A stretch of 64,000 bases of DNA. Source: Taishania sp037189645 (GTDB lineage Bacteria; Bacteroidota; Bacteroidia; Flavobacteriales_D; Crocinitomicaceae). The first letter of the stretch is position 1. Every line of letters begins with the position of its first letter. This document shows positions 9,259-18,774 of the stretch, one piece after another. A program made the translations under genes and the position numbers. The stretch is from NCBI GenBank assembly GCA_037189645.1, contig JBBCIY010000005.1:186001-250000 (forward strand), read 5' to 3'. Under the pieces are notes generated by a model that saw nothing but the letters and a program-made list of their open reading frames with translations, ran no database searches and had not been told where the DNA came from.

Positions 9259-11082
9259 TTACTCTGCTATTTCAAACACACTGTGATACGCATTGATCTC
9301 TTCGAAATAATCCAGCATTTTGGAATAAAAATCATCCGCTCCTATGGTTGCGGAATCGCCGATGATGTAGAGTTGTTTTCGCGCACGCGTCATGGCCACA
9401 TTGATACGCCGGTAATCGTTCAGGAACCCGATCTGTTGATCAGGATTGGAACGAACAAGCGATAAAATGATTACATCGGCTTCCTGCCCCTGGAAACTGT
9501 CAATGGTAGAAAACCGCCGGAACGGAACATCTTTGAAAAAATCTTTTGCCTGCTGCAATTGCCCGTTGTACGGCGTAATAAAAACAGCCGATCCCGGATC
9601 TATTCCTTCAGCATCCACCAATCGCTGGATAAAGTGAAGCTCTTCCAGGTTGTACAGTGAGGCTGAATGCTCATCTTCCTGTTCGGCATAATCAGCACCA
9701 GCGGTATCGTAGAAAAAAACGTGATTGCTGTCGGGTAAAACAGGTTTATCCGATCTGAGCTTTCCTTCGTAAAAATAACGATTGGAAAATTCCGCAATGA
9801 CAGACTCCATACGGTACTGTGTATCCAGTAAATGCACCGGGAAATTGTCAGCAATCAAGGTTTCCAGCAGGGAAATATTCAATCCCATCCGCTTCGCTTC
9901 TTCGGAGATCACTGTGGGAGGCAACTGGAACGGATCTCCTGCGAGGATGAGCTTTTTTGCCAGCGGAATCACGGTCCAGGCCAGTGGCTCCAGGCATTGA
10001 CCGGCTTCATCAATTATCAGGACATCGTACGACTCTTCTGCGAAATTACAGTCATACAGGCCGATCGGGGTTCCCAGAATGATCGTTGTTTTTTCATAAT
10101 TCGATTCTTCAAAATGCCGCTGGAGGGCCTTTATTTCCTTCCGGATGGATTTCACTTCATTCAGCAGCAGCTTGCGTTGCTCACGTTCGTCACGGCCAAA
10201 ATTCCGTTTATACTGGTGCGCCATCTTCCGCAATTGCTCCGATTGAATCCGCATCTTTCTGATCGTCTGCTTCACCGGGCTTTCTTCTATTTTTCCTTCA
10301 ATCGTATAAGGCAGTAATTCTTCCCGCACTTTAACGTTGTTCCCTACACGGAGAAAATCTATTTTTTGTTCTGCCAGCCGCACACCAATCGTGTCAACGG
10401 CAGTATTGCTAGGTGCCGATACCAGGACTTTTTTACCTTGTTCACTCAATTGGCGGATCAGCTCCACCAGCGTAGTCGTCTTTCCCGTTCCCGGAGGTCC
10501 GAGTATGACTTCCATGTCATCCGTATCCAGGCACGCTGTGATCGCCTGCTTTTGAGACTCATTCAGCTGCTTATTCTGAACATCAATGCTTCTGTTTTCA
10601 TTGGTTACTCCATTTCCCGAAAAGGGTTGATGCAGCCGGTTAAACAATGCCAGGTATTTTTTTGATTGCAGGATGGATTTTAATGTTTCCAGCTGAATCT
10701 CATTCGTGCGCTGATCGGCAACCAGCTGAACCCCGATCGCTTTGTCGTCGATCCAATCAGGAAAATCAGAAGCATGCAGGCGGATTTCACCTCTTTTTCC
10801 ATCCAGGTACAGTAACACTCCCGGAACAGGTTGTTCGTCTCCCGAAAACAACTGAATACTGCAACCGTTCCGAAACTGGCTGGTCTCCGAAGGAAAAGGC
10901 AGCACAAATTCAAATTCGGGGTAATCGGCAAAACCATAGCTTCTCCGATTAATGCGGACAGGATGCAATAAATGCCCTTCCGCCCGAAGCTGCCTGAGAT
11001 TCATTCCGGGAGATAAAGCGTAGCGTTCGTCCTGTGCTTTGGCTTCCGTTTTTAGCGCTGAAATTAATGCTTCAATTGTCAT
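9259..11082 (-). CDS. UPF1/IGHMBP2-like superfamily 1 helicase
   Basis: 607 aa cytosolic SF1B helicase of the AAA_11/AAA_12 type. Seen: N-terminal beta-rich domain to about 160, Q-motif region NESQKQAITACL, Walker A GPPGTGKTTT (195-204), motif Ia VSAPSNTAVD, Walker B IIDEAGQCLEP (about 356-366), motif III LILAGDPFQLPPTV, motif IV DTQYRME, motif V FSTIDSFQGQEADVIILSL and motif VI RRINVAMTRARKQL. The lysine-rich stretch 270-330 between Ia and II is a coiled insertion as in stalk 1B of UPF1-like enzymes. It may act on DNA or RNA; the family in bacteria is poorly defined. Starts at ATG 11082. Confidence 0.88.
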   Translation of the reverse strand: MTIEALISALKTEAKAQDERYALSPGMNLRQLRAEGHLLHPVRINRRSYGFADYPEFEFVLPFPSETSQFRNGCSIQLFSGDEQPVPGVLLYLDGKRGEIRLHASDFPDWIDDKAIGVQLVADQRTNEIQLETLKSILQSKKYLALFNRLHQPFSGNGVTNENRSIDVQNKQLNESQKQAITACLDTDDMEVILGPPGTGKTTTLVELIRQLSEQGKKVLVSAPSNTAVDTIGVRLAEQKIDFLRVGNNVKVREELLPYTIEGKIEESPVKQTIRKMRIQSEQLRKMAHQYKRNFGRDEREQRKLLLNEVKSIRKEIKALQRHFEESNYEKTTIILGTPIGLYDCNFAEESYDVLIIDEAGQCLEPLAWTVIPLAKKLILAGDPFQLPPTVISEEAKRMGLNISLLETLIADNFPVHLLDTQYRMESVIAEFSNRYFYEGKLRSDKPVLPDSNHVFFYDTAGADYAEQEDEHSASLYNLEELHFIQRLVDAEGIDPGSAVFITPYNGQLQQAKDFFKDVPFRRFSTIDSFQGQEADVIILSLVRSNPDQQIGFLNDYRRINVAMTRARKQLYIIGDSATIGADDFYSKMLDYFEEINAYHSVFEIAE

Positions 11083-11158
11083 AAAGCAAAGGTAGAAAAA
11101 TCACTACTTATAGCCATCTATACGGTGTCATTTACTATTTTGTAGCGTGCTATTTAAA

Positions 11159-11184
11159 TAAAAAAGGAGGGAAATTCCCTCCTT
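11159..11184 (-). terminator. Intrinsic terminator of the 59-aa lipoprotein gene
   Basis: Perfect hairpin AAGGAGGGAA / TTCCCTCCTT with a 1-nt apical centre, followed on the minus strand by a run of T (CCTTTTTTATT). Confidence 0.85.
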
Positions 11185-11208
11185 CAGCTCAATTATTGAA
11201 ATTTTTAA

Positions 11209-11388
11209 TTATTTCAATGTACACATTCCATCGCTGCCATCTTCACACTCTGCCTTAGCATCTGCTTTTGACATTTTTTCAGTTTTAGCAGAAACTTTCA
11301 TTCCCATAACCTCACATTCACAAGTCCATTCTTTTTTGCAAGAAGCCAAAGCTAAAACTGCTACTGCAGCGAAAAATACTTTTTTCAT
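11209..11388 (-). CDS. 59-aa cysteine-rich lipoprotein of the CEC family (copy 1)
   Basis: Short protein read directly from the minus strand: ATG at 11388, TAA at 11209. Signal peptide and lipobox are MKKVFFAAVAVLALASC, so the mature lipoprotein starts at Cys17 followed by KKEWTCECEV. The mature part (about 43 aa) has four more cysteines: CEC, one in DAKAECED and one in the end MCTLK; two disulfides are plausible. Two further members occur at 23214 and 23797. Its promoter, 5' leader and signal sequence are almost identical to those of the 23797 copy. Function unknown; the signals suggest strong expression and an envelope location. Confidence 0.85.
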   Translation of the reverse strand: MKKVFFAAVAVLALASCKKEWTCECEVMGMKVSAKTEKMSKADAKAECEDGSDGMCTLK

Positions 11389-11420
11389 AATTTCTAAATT
11401 TTTTATAATAGTTTACGGGA

Positions 11421-11428
11421 CAAAAATA
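11421..11428 (-). promoter_or_regulatory. -7 box (TATTTTTG) of the 59-aa lipoprotein gene
   Basis: Matches TAnnTTTG on the minus strand, 32 nt before the ATG. The leader from the box to the ATG is the same as at 23765-23796 apart from one base, which supports its use. No TTG lies at the ideal distance. Confidence 0.6.
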
Positions 11429-11528
11429 TATATTTTTAATGATAATAACCTGATTTTTTTATTGTTTCAGTATTAAAAGACTTTGGCCATTGGAAGATAA
11501 CGTTCTGTTAAAATATATTTATTCCTAA

Positions 11529-13025
11529 CTACCGGTTCGTCTTCCAGACCTCAATGTACTCATTTGAGTTACGGGGATTCATTTCACGCAGCAAGACATC
11601 CAGGTTACTCGGATAGCACTGTTTATGCAAAGTCATACCCGGATAGATATTCTTGTAAGCTGCAATCCGGTCTGGCAATCTTTCTTCATCAAAAAAGAAA
11701 ATGTAATCATACTCCATCCCTTCCACAACACGCAACGGCTGGCTTTCATCCGTCCGGTCAAGGTACGCTCCTGCCCAATCCTTGCTGTAGAAACGGGGCA
11801 TCAATGAAACCCGGTTGCTACCCGTTCCTTCCATCAGCACATTTTTAGGAGATGCGGATGGCTCGTAAATCGAGTACATGGCCTCCACCCTTGATTTTTT
11901 GGAGTACATCGTCGTCGCAAACAGCAACAGAGGAATATTCACTCCCCAGAAAACAATCCATGAATAACGCCACAACTTACTGTCAAATCCTTCTTTTTTC
12001 AAGGATTGAAAGCCCATTACCCCAAGCATGATAAAAACAGGAAGTATCGTTAAAATAAAACGCTCCTGCCTGTTCGGATACCAGGTGTGAAAAAGCAAAA
12101 ACAACAACGCGGGAATGAATAACAGCAGGTATTCTTTCCTGGTTTTAAAGAAACCGGCGAAAACAAGCAATCCAAGCGGGAGCAGCAGGGAGCCGATCAG
12201 CACATAGAAATACATCAGGTAATTGGTATTCGGCAGGTACTTCGTCCCTTCATTCATATTGTAGGTTACATAACCGATCATTTCCGCGAAAGGATATCCC
12301 CAGATGAAGAAATCGACCACTCCCTGCGTCAGGGAAAAGGCTGCAAGAACTCCGGCACAGAACAGGAAGAACGGCTTCCATTTCCACTGGAAGAAATAAA
12401 CAGCGGCAACCCCCACAGCAAACACCCCGATCTGGTAACGGAAAGAAGCAGCCAGCCCCATTAACAGTCCCGCATACAACATATTGATCGTGCGCTGTTC
12501 ATCTTTCAGCAGGAACCAGATACCCAGCATCAGGAACGGAACAGGCGTAAATTCAAACAACTGGCGAACGGATAAGAACGGTATGATCCACAATGCAGCC
12601 AGCAGCCACCCGACAATCCTGGCAGGTCTTTTTCCGGACAGTTTCTCCGTTATCTTGATCCCGTAAATGACCGTCAGCATGGATAACAGGGCATGCACGA
12701 TCCGAACCAGGAGCATCATCAGCTTCGGATCAACGATCCCGAGCAGCTTCATAACCGAGAAGAGCAGGAAATTCAGTCCCACGTATGTAAATGAATGCCC
12801 TTCCGGCCCATTATTCTGAGGGTGCCAGGGAAGCCATTTGTTGTAATCATAGCCCTCTACCCAGGAACCCGAAGCTTCGATCACCAGGAAATGGTCATCG
12901 TGCATCCCGTATCCCTGGGAAAATACAGCAGCAATGAGCCGTAACAGCAATGCCGTCCACAAAATACTCCTGTAATCCGACCAGACGGACGTTCTGTTTA
13001 TCCTATAATTGTTTGAATTCTCCAT
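11529..13025 (-). CDS. Multi-pass membrane glycosyltransferase (GT22/GT39-like mannosyltransferase)
   Basis: 498 aa with about 9-11 membrane segments in the first 380 residues and a C-terminal soluble part. Near the N-terminus SQGYGMHDDHFLVIEAS has the acidic pair of GT-C enzymes (first extracytoplasmic loop). Such enzymes transfer a sugar from a polyprenyl-phosphate donor on the periplasmic side. The gene overlaps the end of the LtaS-like gene by 23 bp and is the last of a three-gene operon (MurF-like/Alr, LtaS-like, this), which suggests a joint role in a cell-envelope glycan. Acceptor and sugar cannot be told. Confidence 0.75.
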   Translation of the reverse strand: MENSNNYRINRTSVWSDYRSILWTALLLRLIAAVFSQGYGMHDDHFLVIEASGSWVEGYDYNKWLPWHPQNNGPEGHSFTYVGLNFLLFSVMKLLGIVDPKLMMLLVRIVHALLSMLTVIYGIKITEKLSGKRPARIVGWLLAALWIIPFLSVRQLFEFTPVPFLMLGIWFLLKDEQRTINMLYAGLLMGLAASFRYQIGVFAVGVAAVYFFQWKWKPFFLFCAGVLAAFSLTQGVVDFFIWGYPFAEMIGYVTYNMNEGTKYLPNTNYLMYFYVLIGSLLLPLGLLVFAGFFKTRKEYLLLFIPALLFLLFHTWYPNRQERFILTILPVFIMLGVMGFQSLKKEGFDSKLWRYSWIVFWGVNIPLLLFATTMYSKKSRVEAMYSIYEPSASPKNVLMEGTGSNRVSLMPRFYSKDWAGAYLDRTDESQPLRVVEGMEYDYIFFFDEERLPDRIAAYKNIYPGMTLHKQCYPSNLDVLLREMNPRNSNEYIEVWKTNR

Positions 13026-14919
13026 AGATCAACGCCAGAAGTGATTGACAGATTGTAAATTCCTTATCGAAATCCGCTTCAGAAAAACTATTTTCCACCA
13101 ACAGTTTATTTTCCATGTGATAGGTGAAATTCCCGTTCGGAGTCACCCATCCGTAGCCACGGTTAATGGTGTGCAGCGCAAACTCCGGTGCATTCGGGTT
13201 CAATAGGTCCTTCGCCCAGCGGTATCGTTTGTAATCTCCTCCCATTTGATAGAGCAATGTACGGACAATATCCGCCTGCGAGCCTAATTTACGGATATTT
13301 TTTCCCCGGTACTCTTTTTTCAGAGGTTCCCCCAGGATCAGCAGCGGAATCCGGTTATAGGCGCTTGAAGACGGGTTTTGCACCGTATTCGAAGCATGTC
13401 CATGGTCTGCTACAAAAACGAAAATGGTGTTGGCGTACCAAGATTGCTCTTTTGCTTTCGCCAGGAAATCATGCAGGCAGGAATCGGCATAGGACATTGA
13501 GTTAAGGAATGTTCCTTCTACTCCCCCAAACCGCATAAATTTTTCCTGGTCCGGAAAATCATACGGAGAATGGGTGCTTCCGGTAAATCCGCATTGCATG
13601 AAAGGTTCCGGCAAGTTGTTCATCTTCCCGATCAGGATATCGTACAGGTCTTCATCGAAATAATTCAATTTTCCTCTTCTCAGCGAATTGGGGAAATCCT
13701 TTTCATCTTCTACGATATCAAAGCCATGATCGGTGAAATAACCGCCGATATTCCCGTATTTCAGGTCTCCGCTGAACAGGTAAGCGGAAGTATACCCCCA
13801 TTTCTTCAGGTCTTCATTAAAGCAAGGGATCTTCCGGTGCTTATCGGGCTGCATCGTAATCGATATCTCCGGAACTCCCGGGTAACCGCTGAAAATAGCC
13901 GAATTACCGATTTCAGATGTCCCTGAAACGCCATAGATGTTGGAGAAGAACAATCCTTCTTTTGTCAACGCGTCAAATTTAGGTGTAGCGGAAGTCGTTT
14001 TGGTCATGCACCCCATGGCATTCCCTGTCCAGCTTTCCAGAATGATGAATACAAAGTTGGGGCGATTGGTGTCAAAAATAAACTGATCGTGCTCAAGATG
14101 ATAGCCAAACAATTGCTGTTCAACAGCTTTCGCCTGCTCGTCCGTAATTTCGGGAATGTATTCATCAATGTCCGTGCGGTTGTACAGCAGGAAGCTTTTC
14201 GCAAAATAATAGGTCGAATTGACTGACAGGTCATTCGCGACGTAGCTATTGGTATAGATAGCCGCATCCGTATTGATCGGGATCTGCTGAAGTCCTCCCC
14301 TGGCAAACAACAGGCAGACAAACAGGGAAACAGGTAGGGCAACACACGCAACCAGTACTTTTTTCAGCGTACCGTCCGAGTTAACCTCTGACCTGAAAGG
14401 AAATAACCATTTACACAGCTTGAAAGCAAAGAAAATTTCCAGTCCCGCATAGATGATGAACCAGAAAGTCATCCCGAAATCGGCTGTTCTGAAAACCTCA
14501 TCGGGGTTGGACAGGTGCATGAACACACGTCCTGTCAGCTTGTGGTTCCATTCAGGATAGGCATTGATCTCACCTGCGTGAATCAATGAACTGACCACTG
14601 CTTCTGACAACATTACCACAACAAATACACGTTTTGCCCACTGCTTTCTCCAGATCAAAGCGATGATAAGAAAGGTGGCAGGCAGCAGTGATAAGAAGCC
14701 GGCTGTTGCCAGGTCCAGACGGATGGAAAAAAAGAAAGCGCCCAGCCAGTTCAAAAACCCGACTTCCGAAAACTTACTGAAATTATGTACCGTAAACAGG
14801 ATGCGCTGGAAATCGAACAGCAAGATCCAGAAAGCAAACAGCAGCAACAAGCCGGCCGTTATCTTCCCGGTAAGTGAACCTGTCAATTTATACCCCATAG
14901 CAACTATCCTGTCCTTCAT
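13003..14919 (-). CDS. LtaS/MdoB-like membrane phosphotransferase (sulfatase fold)
   Basis: 638 aa. Five predicted membrane helices in residues 15-210, then a periplasmic sulfatase-fold domain. Catalytic residues of the LtaS family are visible: metal-binding Glu295 in FIILESWTGNA, nucleophile Thr334 in GVSGTSEIGNS, and Asp505-His506 in FVADHGHAS. The family moves phosphoglycerol or phosphoethanolamine onto lipids or glycans. Gram-negative relatives include OpgB (osmoregulated glucans) and polysaccharide phosphotransferases; the substrate here is unknown. Starts 2 bp after the upstream stop and overlaps the glycosyltransferase by 23 bp, so the three genes are cotranscribed. Confidence 0.85.
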   Translation of the reverse strand: MKDRIVAMGYKLTGSLTGKITAGLLLLFAFWILLFDFQRILFTVHNFSKFSEVGFLNWLGAFFFSIRLDLATAGFLSLLPATFLIIALIWRKQWAKRVFVVVMLSEAVVSSLIHAGEINAYPEWNHKLTGRVFMHLSNPDEVFRTADFGMTFWFIIYAGLEIFFAFKLCKWLFPFRSEVNSDGTLKKVLVACVALPVSLFVCLLFARGGLQQIPINTDAAIYTNSYVANDLSVNSTYYFAKSFLLYNRTDIDEYIPEITDEQAKAVEQQLFGYHLEHDQFIFDTNRPNFVFIILESWTGNAMGCMTKTTSATPKFDALTKEGLFFSNIYGVSGTSEIGNSAIFSGYPGVPEISITMQPDKHRKIPCFNEDLKKWGYTSAYLFSGDLKYGNIGGYFTDHGFDIVEDEKDFPNSLRRGKLNYFDEDLYDILIGKMNNLPEPFMQCGFTGSTHSPYDFPDQEKFMRFGGVEGTFLNSMSYADSCLHDFLAKAKEQSWYANTIFVFVADHGHASNTVQNPSSSAYNRIPLLILGEPLKKEYRGKNIRKLGSQADIVRTLLYQMGGDYKRYRWAKDLLNPNAPEFALHTINRGYGWVTPNGNFTYHMENKLLVENSFSEADFDKEFTICQSLLALIYGEFKQL

Positions 14920-14921
14920 CT

Positions 14922-17183
14922 TTACTCCACATATACCTTGTGAACACGCTCTGAAATCGAAGTCATTATTTCGTAAGGGATCGTTCCCAGTAATTCAGCC
15001 ATTTTTTCGAGTGAACAATGCTGCCCGATGATTTCCACTTCGTCTCCCACCTTCACTTTTGCTTTTGTAGCATCCACCATCACCATATCCATGCAGACCT
15101 TCCCGATGATCGGGCATTTCTCTCCGTTGATGGTCAGGTAGCCTCCTGCATTACTCAGTGAACGGCGCAAGCCATCCGCATAACCGACGGGAATTGTCGC
15201 TACAACCGTATCTGTTTTGCAGAAATAGGAACGTGCGTACCCGACACTTTGGCCCGCGGGGACGGTTTTCACCTGTGAAACAACACTGTACCAACTGATC
15301 ACCGGTTCCAGCTTTCGCCTGAAAACAGGATTGGAAGAAATACCATACATCCCGATTCCCAGGCGTGCCATTGAAAAATCAACGGTGGAGTAATTCTCAA
15401 TTCCCGGAGAATTCAATATGTGCTGCTCAAACGGGTAATCAATCACCTGGCTGATCCTGTTGACAACCTGTGCGAATAATTTTATCTGGTGTTCGGTAAA
15501 ACGTTTATCGCGCAGATTATCCGATTCCGCCAGGTGCGAATAAACACTTTTGATCTTCACTTCCGGCTGCGCCCGGATGATTTCCAGCACCTGGTCCAGC
15601 TGTTCAGGCGCAAACCCAAGACGGTGCATCCCCGTATCGATTTTCAGGTGGACCGGGTAATCCCGGACTCCCTGGTAAATGCATTCGGAAATAAAATCAT
15701 CCAGCTGATGGAAATCAAAAATAGCAGGTTCCAGCTGATGGCGGATACATGCTTCGTAATTGTCTTCCTCTGTGTTCATCACCATGATCGGTTTGGTAAT
15801 GCCCGCATTCCGGATCACAACTCCTTCATCGACAAAAGCCACTCCGAAATAATCAACTCCGTAGCCATCGACAAACTGGACCATTTTGTCCAGTCCCGAC
15901 CCATACCCGGACGCTTTCATCATTGCCATGATCTTTGTACCTTCGGGCAGTACCTGCTTGTGAGCGGCAATGTTCTTCCGCAGGGATTTCAGGTTGATTC
16001 TTAAATGTGTATGATGACGTTTTTCTTTCAGTTGGTTGGCGATCCGCAGCAGGTGGTTCGATGTGCTACCCTTAATCAGTATCACCGTATCGGCCAGTTG
16101 TTCCGTAAATGAATCGTTCTCATTCAGCAGGAAGAAATAATCGGGATTGAATTCGGAGATAAGTGCTTCCAGCTCTTTCCTCTTGGGCTGATCTGCTTCC
16201 TGCAATCCCAGGATAACTGCCCGCTTTTTATCTTTTGCTATGGATTGCTGAAATTCCAGGGAGTTCCTGAACGCATCCACATCCAGGTTATACAGGTCAT
16301 TGATAATGAAATTCCCGTTCTTACCGTCAAATGTTTCCATCCGGAGCGCCAGATCGGGCAACTGCTTCATTTTTTGCTGCAGCTTCTGTTCAGAAATGCC
16401 TAAATTAAGAGCCACAGCATGGGCAAGTGCTACATTTTTCCGCTTTGCCTCACTCGGGTATAATTCTTCTTTGAGTGGGTTCACGAAGCGAACAATGGAT
16501 TTAAGCTGAAGAAACGAACGCTGCCGCTCCGCGTGAAATAAAGCAGTACATCCCTTGTACAGGGCTTCAAAATAAGCATCCGGGAAGATCGTCCCGTCAG
16601 CTTCTGTCGTAGTTAAAACACCCAGATCCGGGCGAAGCAGTTCATTGATCTTTTTCGGATCAAGTTCCGCATGGGGCTTTACCTCAATCAGAACAGCACC
16701 CGATCCGGGATTTGCTTCCAGTACGGACAGTGCAATTCCCAGGTTGGAATTATAGCTTTTCGGGCTTCTTGAGACAGTCAATTCAGGGCTGAGCAAGTGA
16801 TACAGCCATTCTTTAACGCTTGTTTTCCCGATCTTACCGGAGATCAGCACCACTTTTCCCTGGAAGAACCGGCGATGGTAGGCAGCCAGGCGAAACAAGG
16901 CCTCCATCACATCATCCACACGGATAAAACAGGCGCCCGGAAAAGCCGTTTCATCCGGATTTTCACTCACTACAAATGTCCTGATCCCTTTCCGGTAAGC
17001 ATCTTCCAGGAATAAATGTCCGTCGGAATGGATGCCTTTCAATGCAAAAAATGCGCTGGAAGAAGCCTCTCCGACTCTCCTGGAATCATAGACAATGCTC
17101 TGGATCATTACAGCAGGATCACCGGCAGCATGAGTACCACCAACGATTTCAGAAAGTTGCCGATTCGATAACGAGAGTTTCAA
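14922..17183 (-). CDS. MurF-like / alanine racemase fusion protein
   Basis: 753 aa. The C-terminal half is a normal alanine racemase: PLP lysine in IMAMMKASGYGSGLD, then KIDTGMHRLGF and VGYADGLRRSLS, VCMDMVMVD. It makes D-alanine for peptidoglycan. The N-terminal half aligns with MurF (adds D-Ala-D-Ala to the UDP-MurNAc-tripeptide): GKIGKTSVKEW keeps GxxGKT, and NDLYNLDVDAF is present, but the usual GEM/GEI motif and the conserved His after the TNIG-type strand are gone (TTTEADGT instead), and the central domain is about 60-70 residues shorter than in the Bacteroidota fusions I know. Start is TTG at 17183; no upstream in-frame ATG exists. First gene of the operon with the LtaS-like and glycosyltransferase genes. 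Confidence 0.85.
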   Translation of the reverse strand: MKLSLSNRQLSEIVGGTHAAGDPAVMIQSIVYDSRRVGEASSSAFFALKGIHSDGHLFLEDAYRKGIRTFVVSENPDETAFPGACFIRVDDVMEALFRLAAYHRRFFQGKVVLISGKIGKTSVKEWLYHLLSPELTVSRSPKSYNSNLGIALSVLEANPGSGAVLIEVKPHAELDPKKINELLRPDLGVLTTTEADGTIFPDAYFEALYKGCTALFHAERQRSFLQLKSIVRFVNPLKEELYPSEAKRKNVALAHAVALNLGISEQKLQQKMKQLPDLALRMETFDGKNGNFIINDLYNLDVDAFRNSLEFQQSIAKDKKRAVILGLQEADQPKRKELEALISEFNPDYFFLLNENDSFTEQLADTVILIKGSTSNHLLRIANQLKEKRHHTHLRINLKSLRKNIAAHKQVLPEGTKIMAMMKASGYGSGLDKMVQFVDGYGVDYFGVAFVDEGVVIRNAGITKPIMVMNTEEDNYEACIRHQLEPAIFDFHQLDDFISECIYQGVRDYPVHLKIDTGMHRLGFAPEQLDQVLEIIRAQPEVKIKSVYSHLAESDNLRDKRFTEHQIKLFAQVVNRISQVIDYPFEQHILNSPGIENYSTVDFSMARLGIGMYGISSNPVFRRKLEPVISWYSVVSQVKTVPAGQSVGYARSYFCKTDTVVATIPVGYADGLRRSLSNAGGYLTINGEKCPIIGKVCMDMVMVDATKAKVKVGDEVEIIGQHCSLEKMAELLGTIPYEIMTSISERVHKVYVE

Positions 17184-17291
17184 TGTCTTACCAGATTGAT
17201 GTAACTTAAATGAAATGTGAAATTACTATTAATTCCCCATACAGCAAGGTTATTTTGCACGAAAGATGCCCCTGTGGAACACAACGTGGTA

Positions 17292-17711
17292 TTATCCTTT
17301 TGAGAAAAGGCTCTGCAATGAATATTTGCCTGCTCCCAGCAATAAGATAACCAGGTAGGAAATAAGATAGAACAGACCCAGCTCCTGCTTCGCGAAGCCA
17401 TCATTGGCATGTACGATGAACACCGCTACCAGCATCGTAATGCTTAACGGGATAGCAGCTAACCGGGGCAAAATTCCCAGTAAAATGAAGGAAGCGCACA
17501 ACACTTCTGCAAAAACAGTCAGCACCAGAGACACTTCTACTCCCAGACCGATCGGATCAGCGAATTCAAACGTCCCGTTAAACAGGCGCACCATTTTCCC
17601 ATATCCATGGGTCAGCATAAATCCTCCGGCCGCTATGCGCAGCAACAAAAGTGACAGATCAATAGTTTTCCCGTAAGACGGGTTTTTCAGAAGCGTTTTA
17701 ACAATACTCAT
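17292..17711 (-). CDS. DoxX-family membrane protein
   Basis: 139 aa with four membrane helices; LLRIAAGGFMLTHGYGKM at residues 24-41 is the family's first-helix signature. DoxX-type proteins are small inner-membrane proteins linked to thiol/redox or quinone functions, mostly uncharacterised. It stands alone: 108 bp before the MurF-like/Alr gene and with its own -7 box 20 nt before the ATG. Confidence 0.85.
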   Translation of the reverse strand: MSIVKTLLKNPSYGKTIDLSLLLLRIAAGGFMLTHGYGKMVRLFNGTFEFADPIGLGVEVSLVLTVFAEVLCASFILLGILPRLAAIPLSITMLVAVFIVHANDGFAKQELGLFYLISYLVILLLGAGKYSLQSLFSKG

Positions 17712-17731
17712 AGTTTTGGTTTTATGAACAA

Positions 17732-17739
17732 CAAAGGTA
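17732..17739 (-). promoter_or_regulatory. -7 box (TACCTTTG) of the DoxX gene
   Basis: Exact TAnnTTTG on the minus strand, 20 nt before the ATG at 17711; no TTG at the ideal spacing. Confidence 0.55.
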
Positions 17740-17801
17740 GTAGAAAATTAAAAATCGGGATTCACTTAAAATCATTTACAGACTTGAACAGATCAACCGG
17801 T

Positions 17802-18674
17802 TTATTTTTTCCGCCCCAACCCAAACGCTTTCTTTCCGGCTGAAATGACCAGCACAGCGATCAGCCCTGCAATCAGTCCGAACAGGATCTCCTTCACAAT
17901 GCCCGGAACCTGAGGAAGAACGTGATGCAGGTAATCAATGTTGTGGGCGAAAATTCCTCCTGAAACCAGGATCAGGGCAATCGTTCCGATCACGGTCAGT
18001 GATTTGATGATAACGGGCAGGGCACTCACCAATACCTGTCCCAGCTTTGCTCCAAATCCCTTGTTACCTGATCGTTTGATCAGTTTGAATCCCGCATCGT
18101 CCATACGCACAATAAGTGCTACGATTCCATACACTCCTATCGTTGCAATGACAGCCACAACGGAAACGGTGAGTATCTGTACCTGCAAAGGCTGATCCAA
18201 AACGGTTGCCAGTGCTATGATGACAATCTCGATCGAAAGAATAAAGTCCGTAGAAATGGCTGCCCTGATCTTCTTTTTTTCATTTGCCAGGCCCGCTTCT
18301 TCTGCTTCCTCCAAAGGAGACGAATGGCCTTTTTTATTCCTGTGAAAAAGGTATTCGATGATCTTTTCCACGCCCTCATAAGCGAGGTAAAAACCACCAG
18401 CGACCAATATGACCGTCACAGCATCCGGTAAAAAGAAATTCAACAGGAATACAGCCGGAACGATGATGAGCTTATTCAGGAAAGAGCCCTTTGTAATGGC
18501 CCACAAGACCGGGAGTTCCCTCGAGGACAGAAAACCCGTTGCTTTCTCCGCATTCACAGCCAGGTCGTCTCCCAGTATCCCTGCCGTTTTTTTCGTCGCC
18601 AGCTTGCTTGCAACAGCCACATCGTCCATCAATGCAGCGATATCATCCAGAATTGCAAAAATACTTGATGCCAT
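17802..18674 (-). CDS. DUF808 (YedI-type) membrane protein
   Basis: 290 aa. Starts MASSIFAILDDIAALMDDVA, the well-conserved family N-terminus, followed by SKLATKKTAGILGDDLAVNAEK; then five to six membrane helices. The frame is open 24 codons further upstream but the ATG at 18674 gives the family start and has a -7 box 18 nt ahead. Function unknown in all organisms; inner-membrane location is inferred. Divergent from valS. Confidence 0.9.
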   Translation of the reverse strand: MASSIFAILDDIAALMDDVAVASKLATKKTAGILGDDLAVNAEKATGFLSSRELPVLWAITKGSFLNKLIIVPAVFLLNFFLPDAVTVILVAGGFYLAYEGVEKIIEYLFHRNKKGHSSPLEEAEEAGLANEKKKIRAAISTDFILSIEIVIIALATVLDQPLQVQILTVSVVAVIATIGVYGIVALIVRMDDAGFKLIKRSGNKGFGAKLGQVLVSALPVIIKSLTVIGTIALILVSGGIFAHNIDYLHHVLPQVPGIVKEILFGLIAGLIAVLVISAGKKAFGLGRKK

Positions 18675-18692
18675 TTTTACGGTTTTAGGAGG

Positions 18693-18700
18693 CAAAGGTA
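18693..18700 (-). promoter_or_regulatory. -7 box (TACCTTTG) of the DUF808 gene
   Basis: Exact TAnnTTTG on the minus strand; a TTG (CAA at 18717-18719) lies 16 bp upstream, shorter than the ideal 19. Confidence 0.5.
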
Positions 18701-18774
18701 AAGAAATAGAACAGATCAATAAGATACCTGCTGTTTTTTGAAACATTCCTTTTTCTATTTCCGCTTTAACAGCA

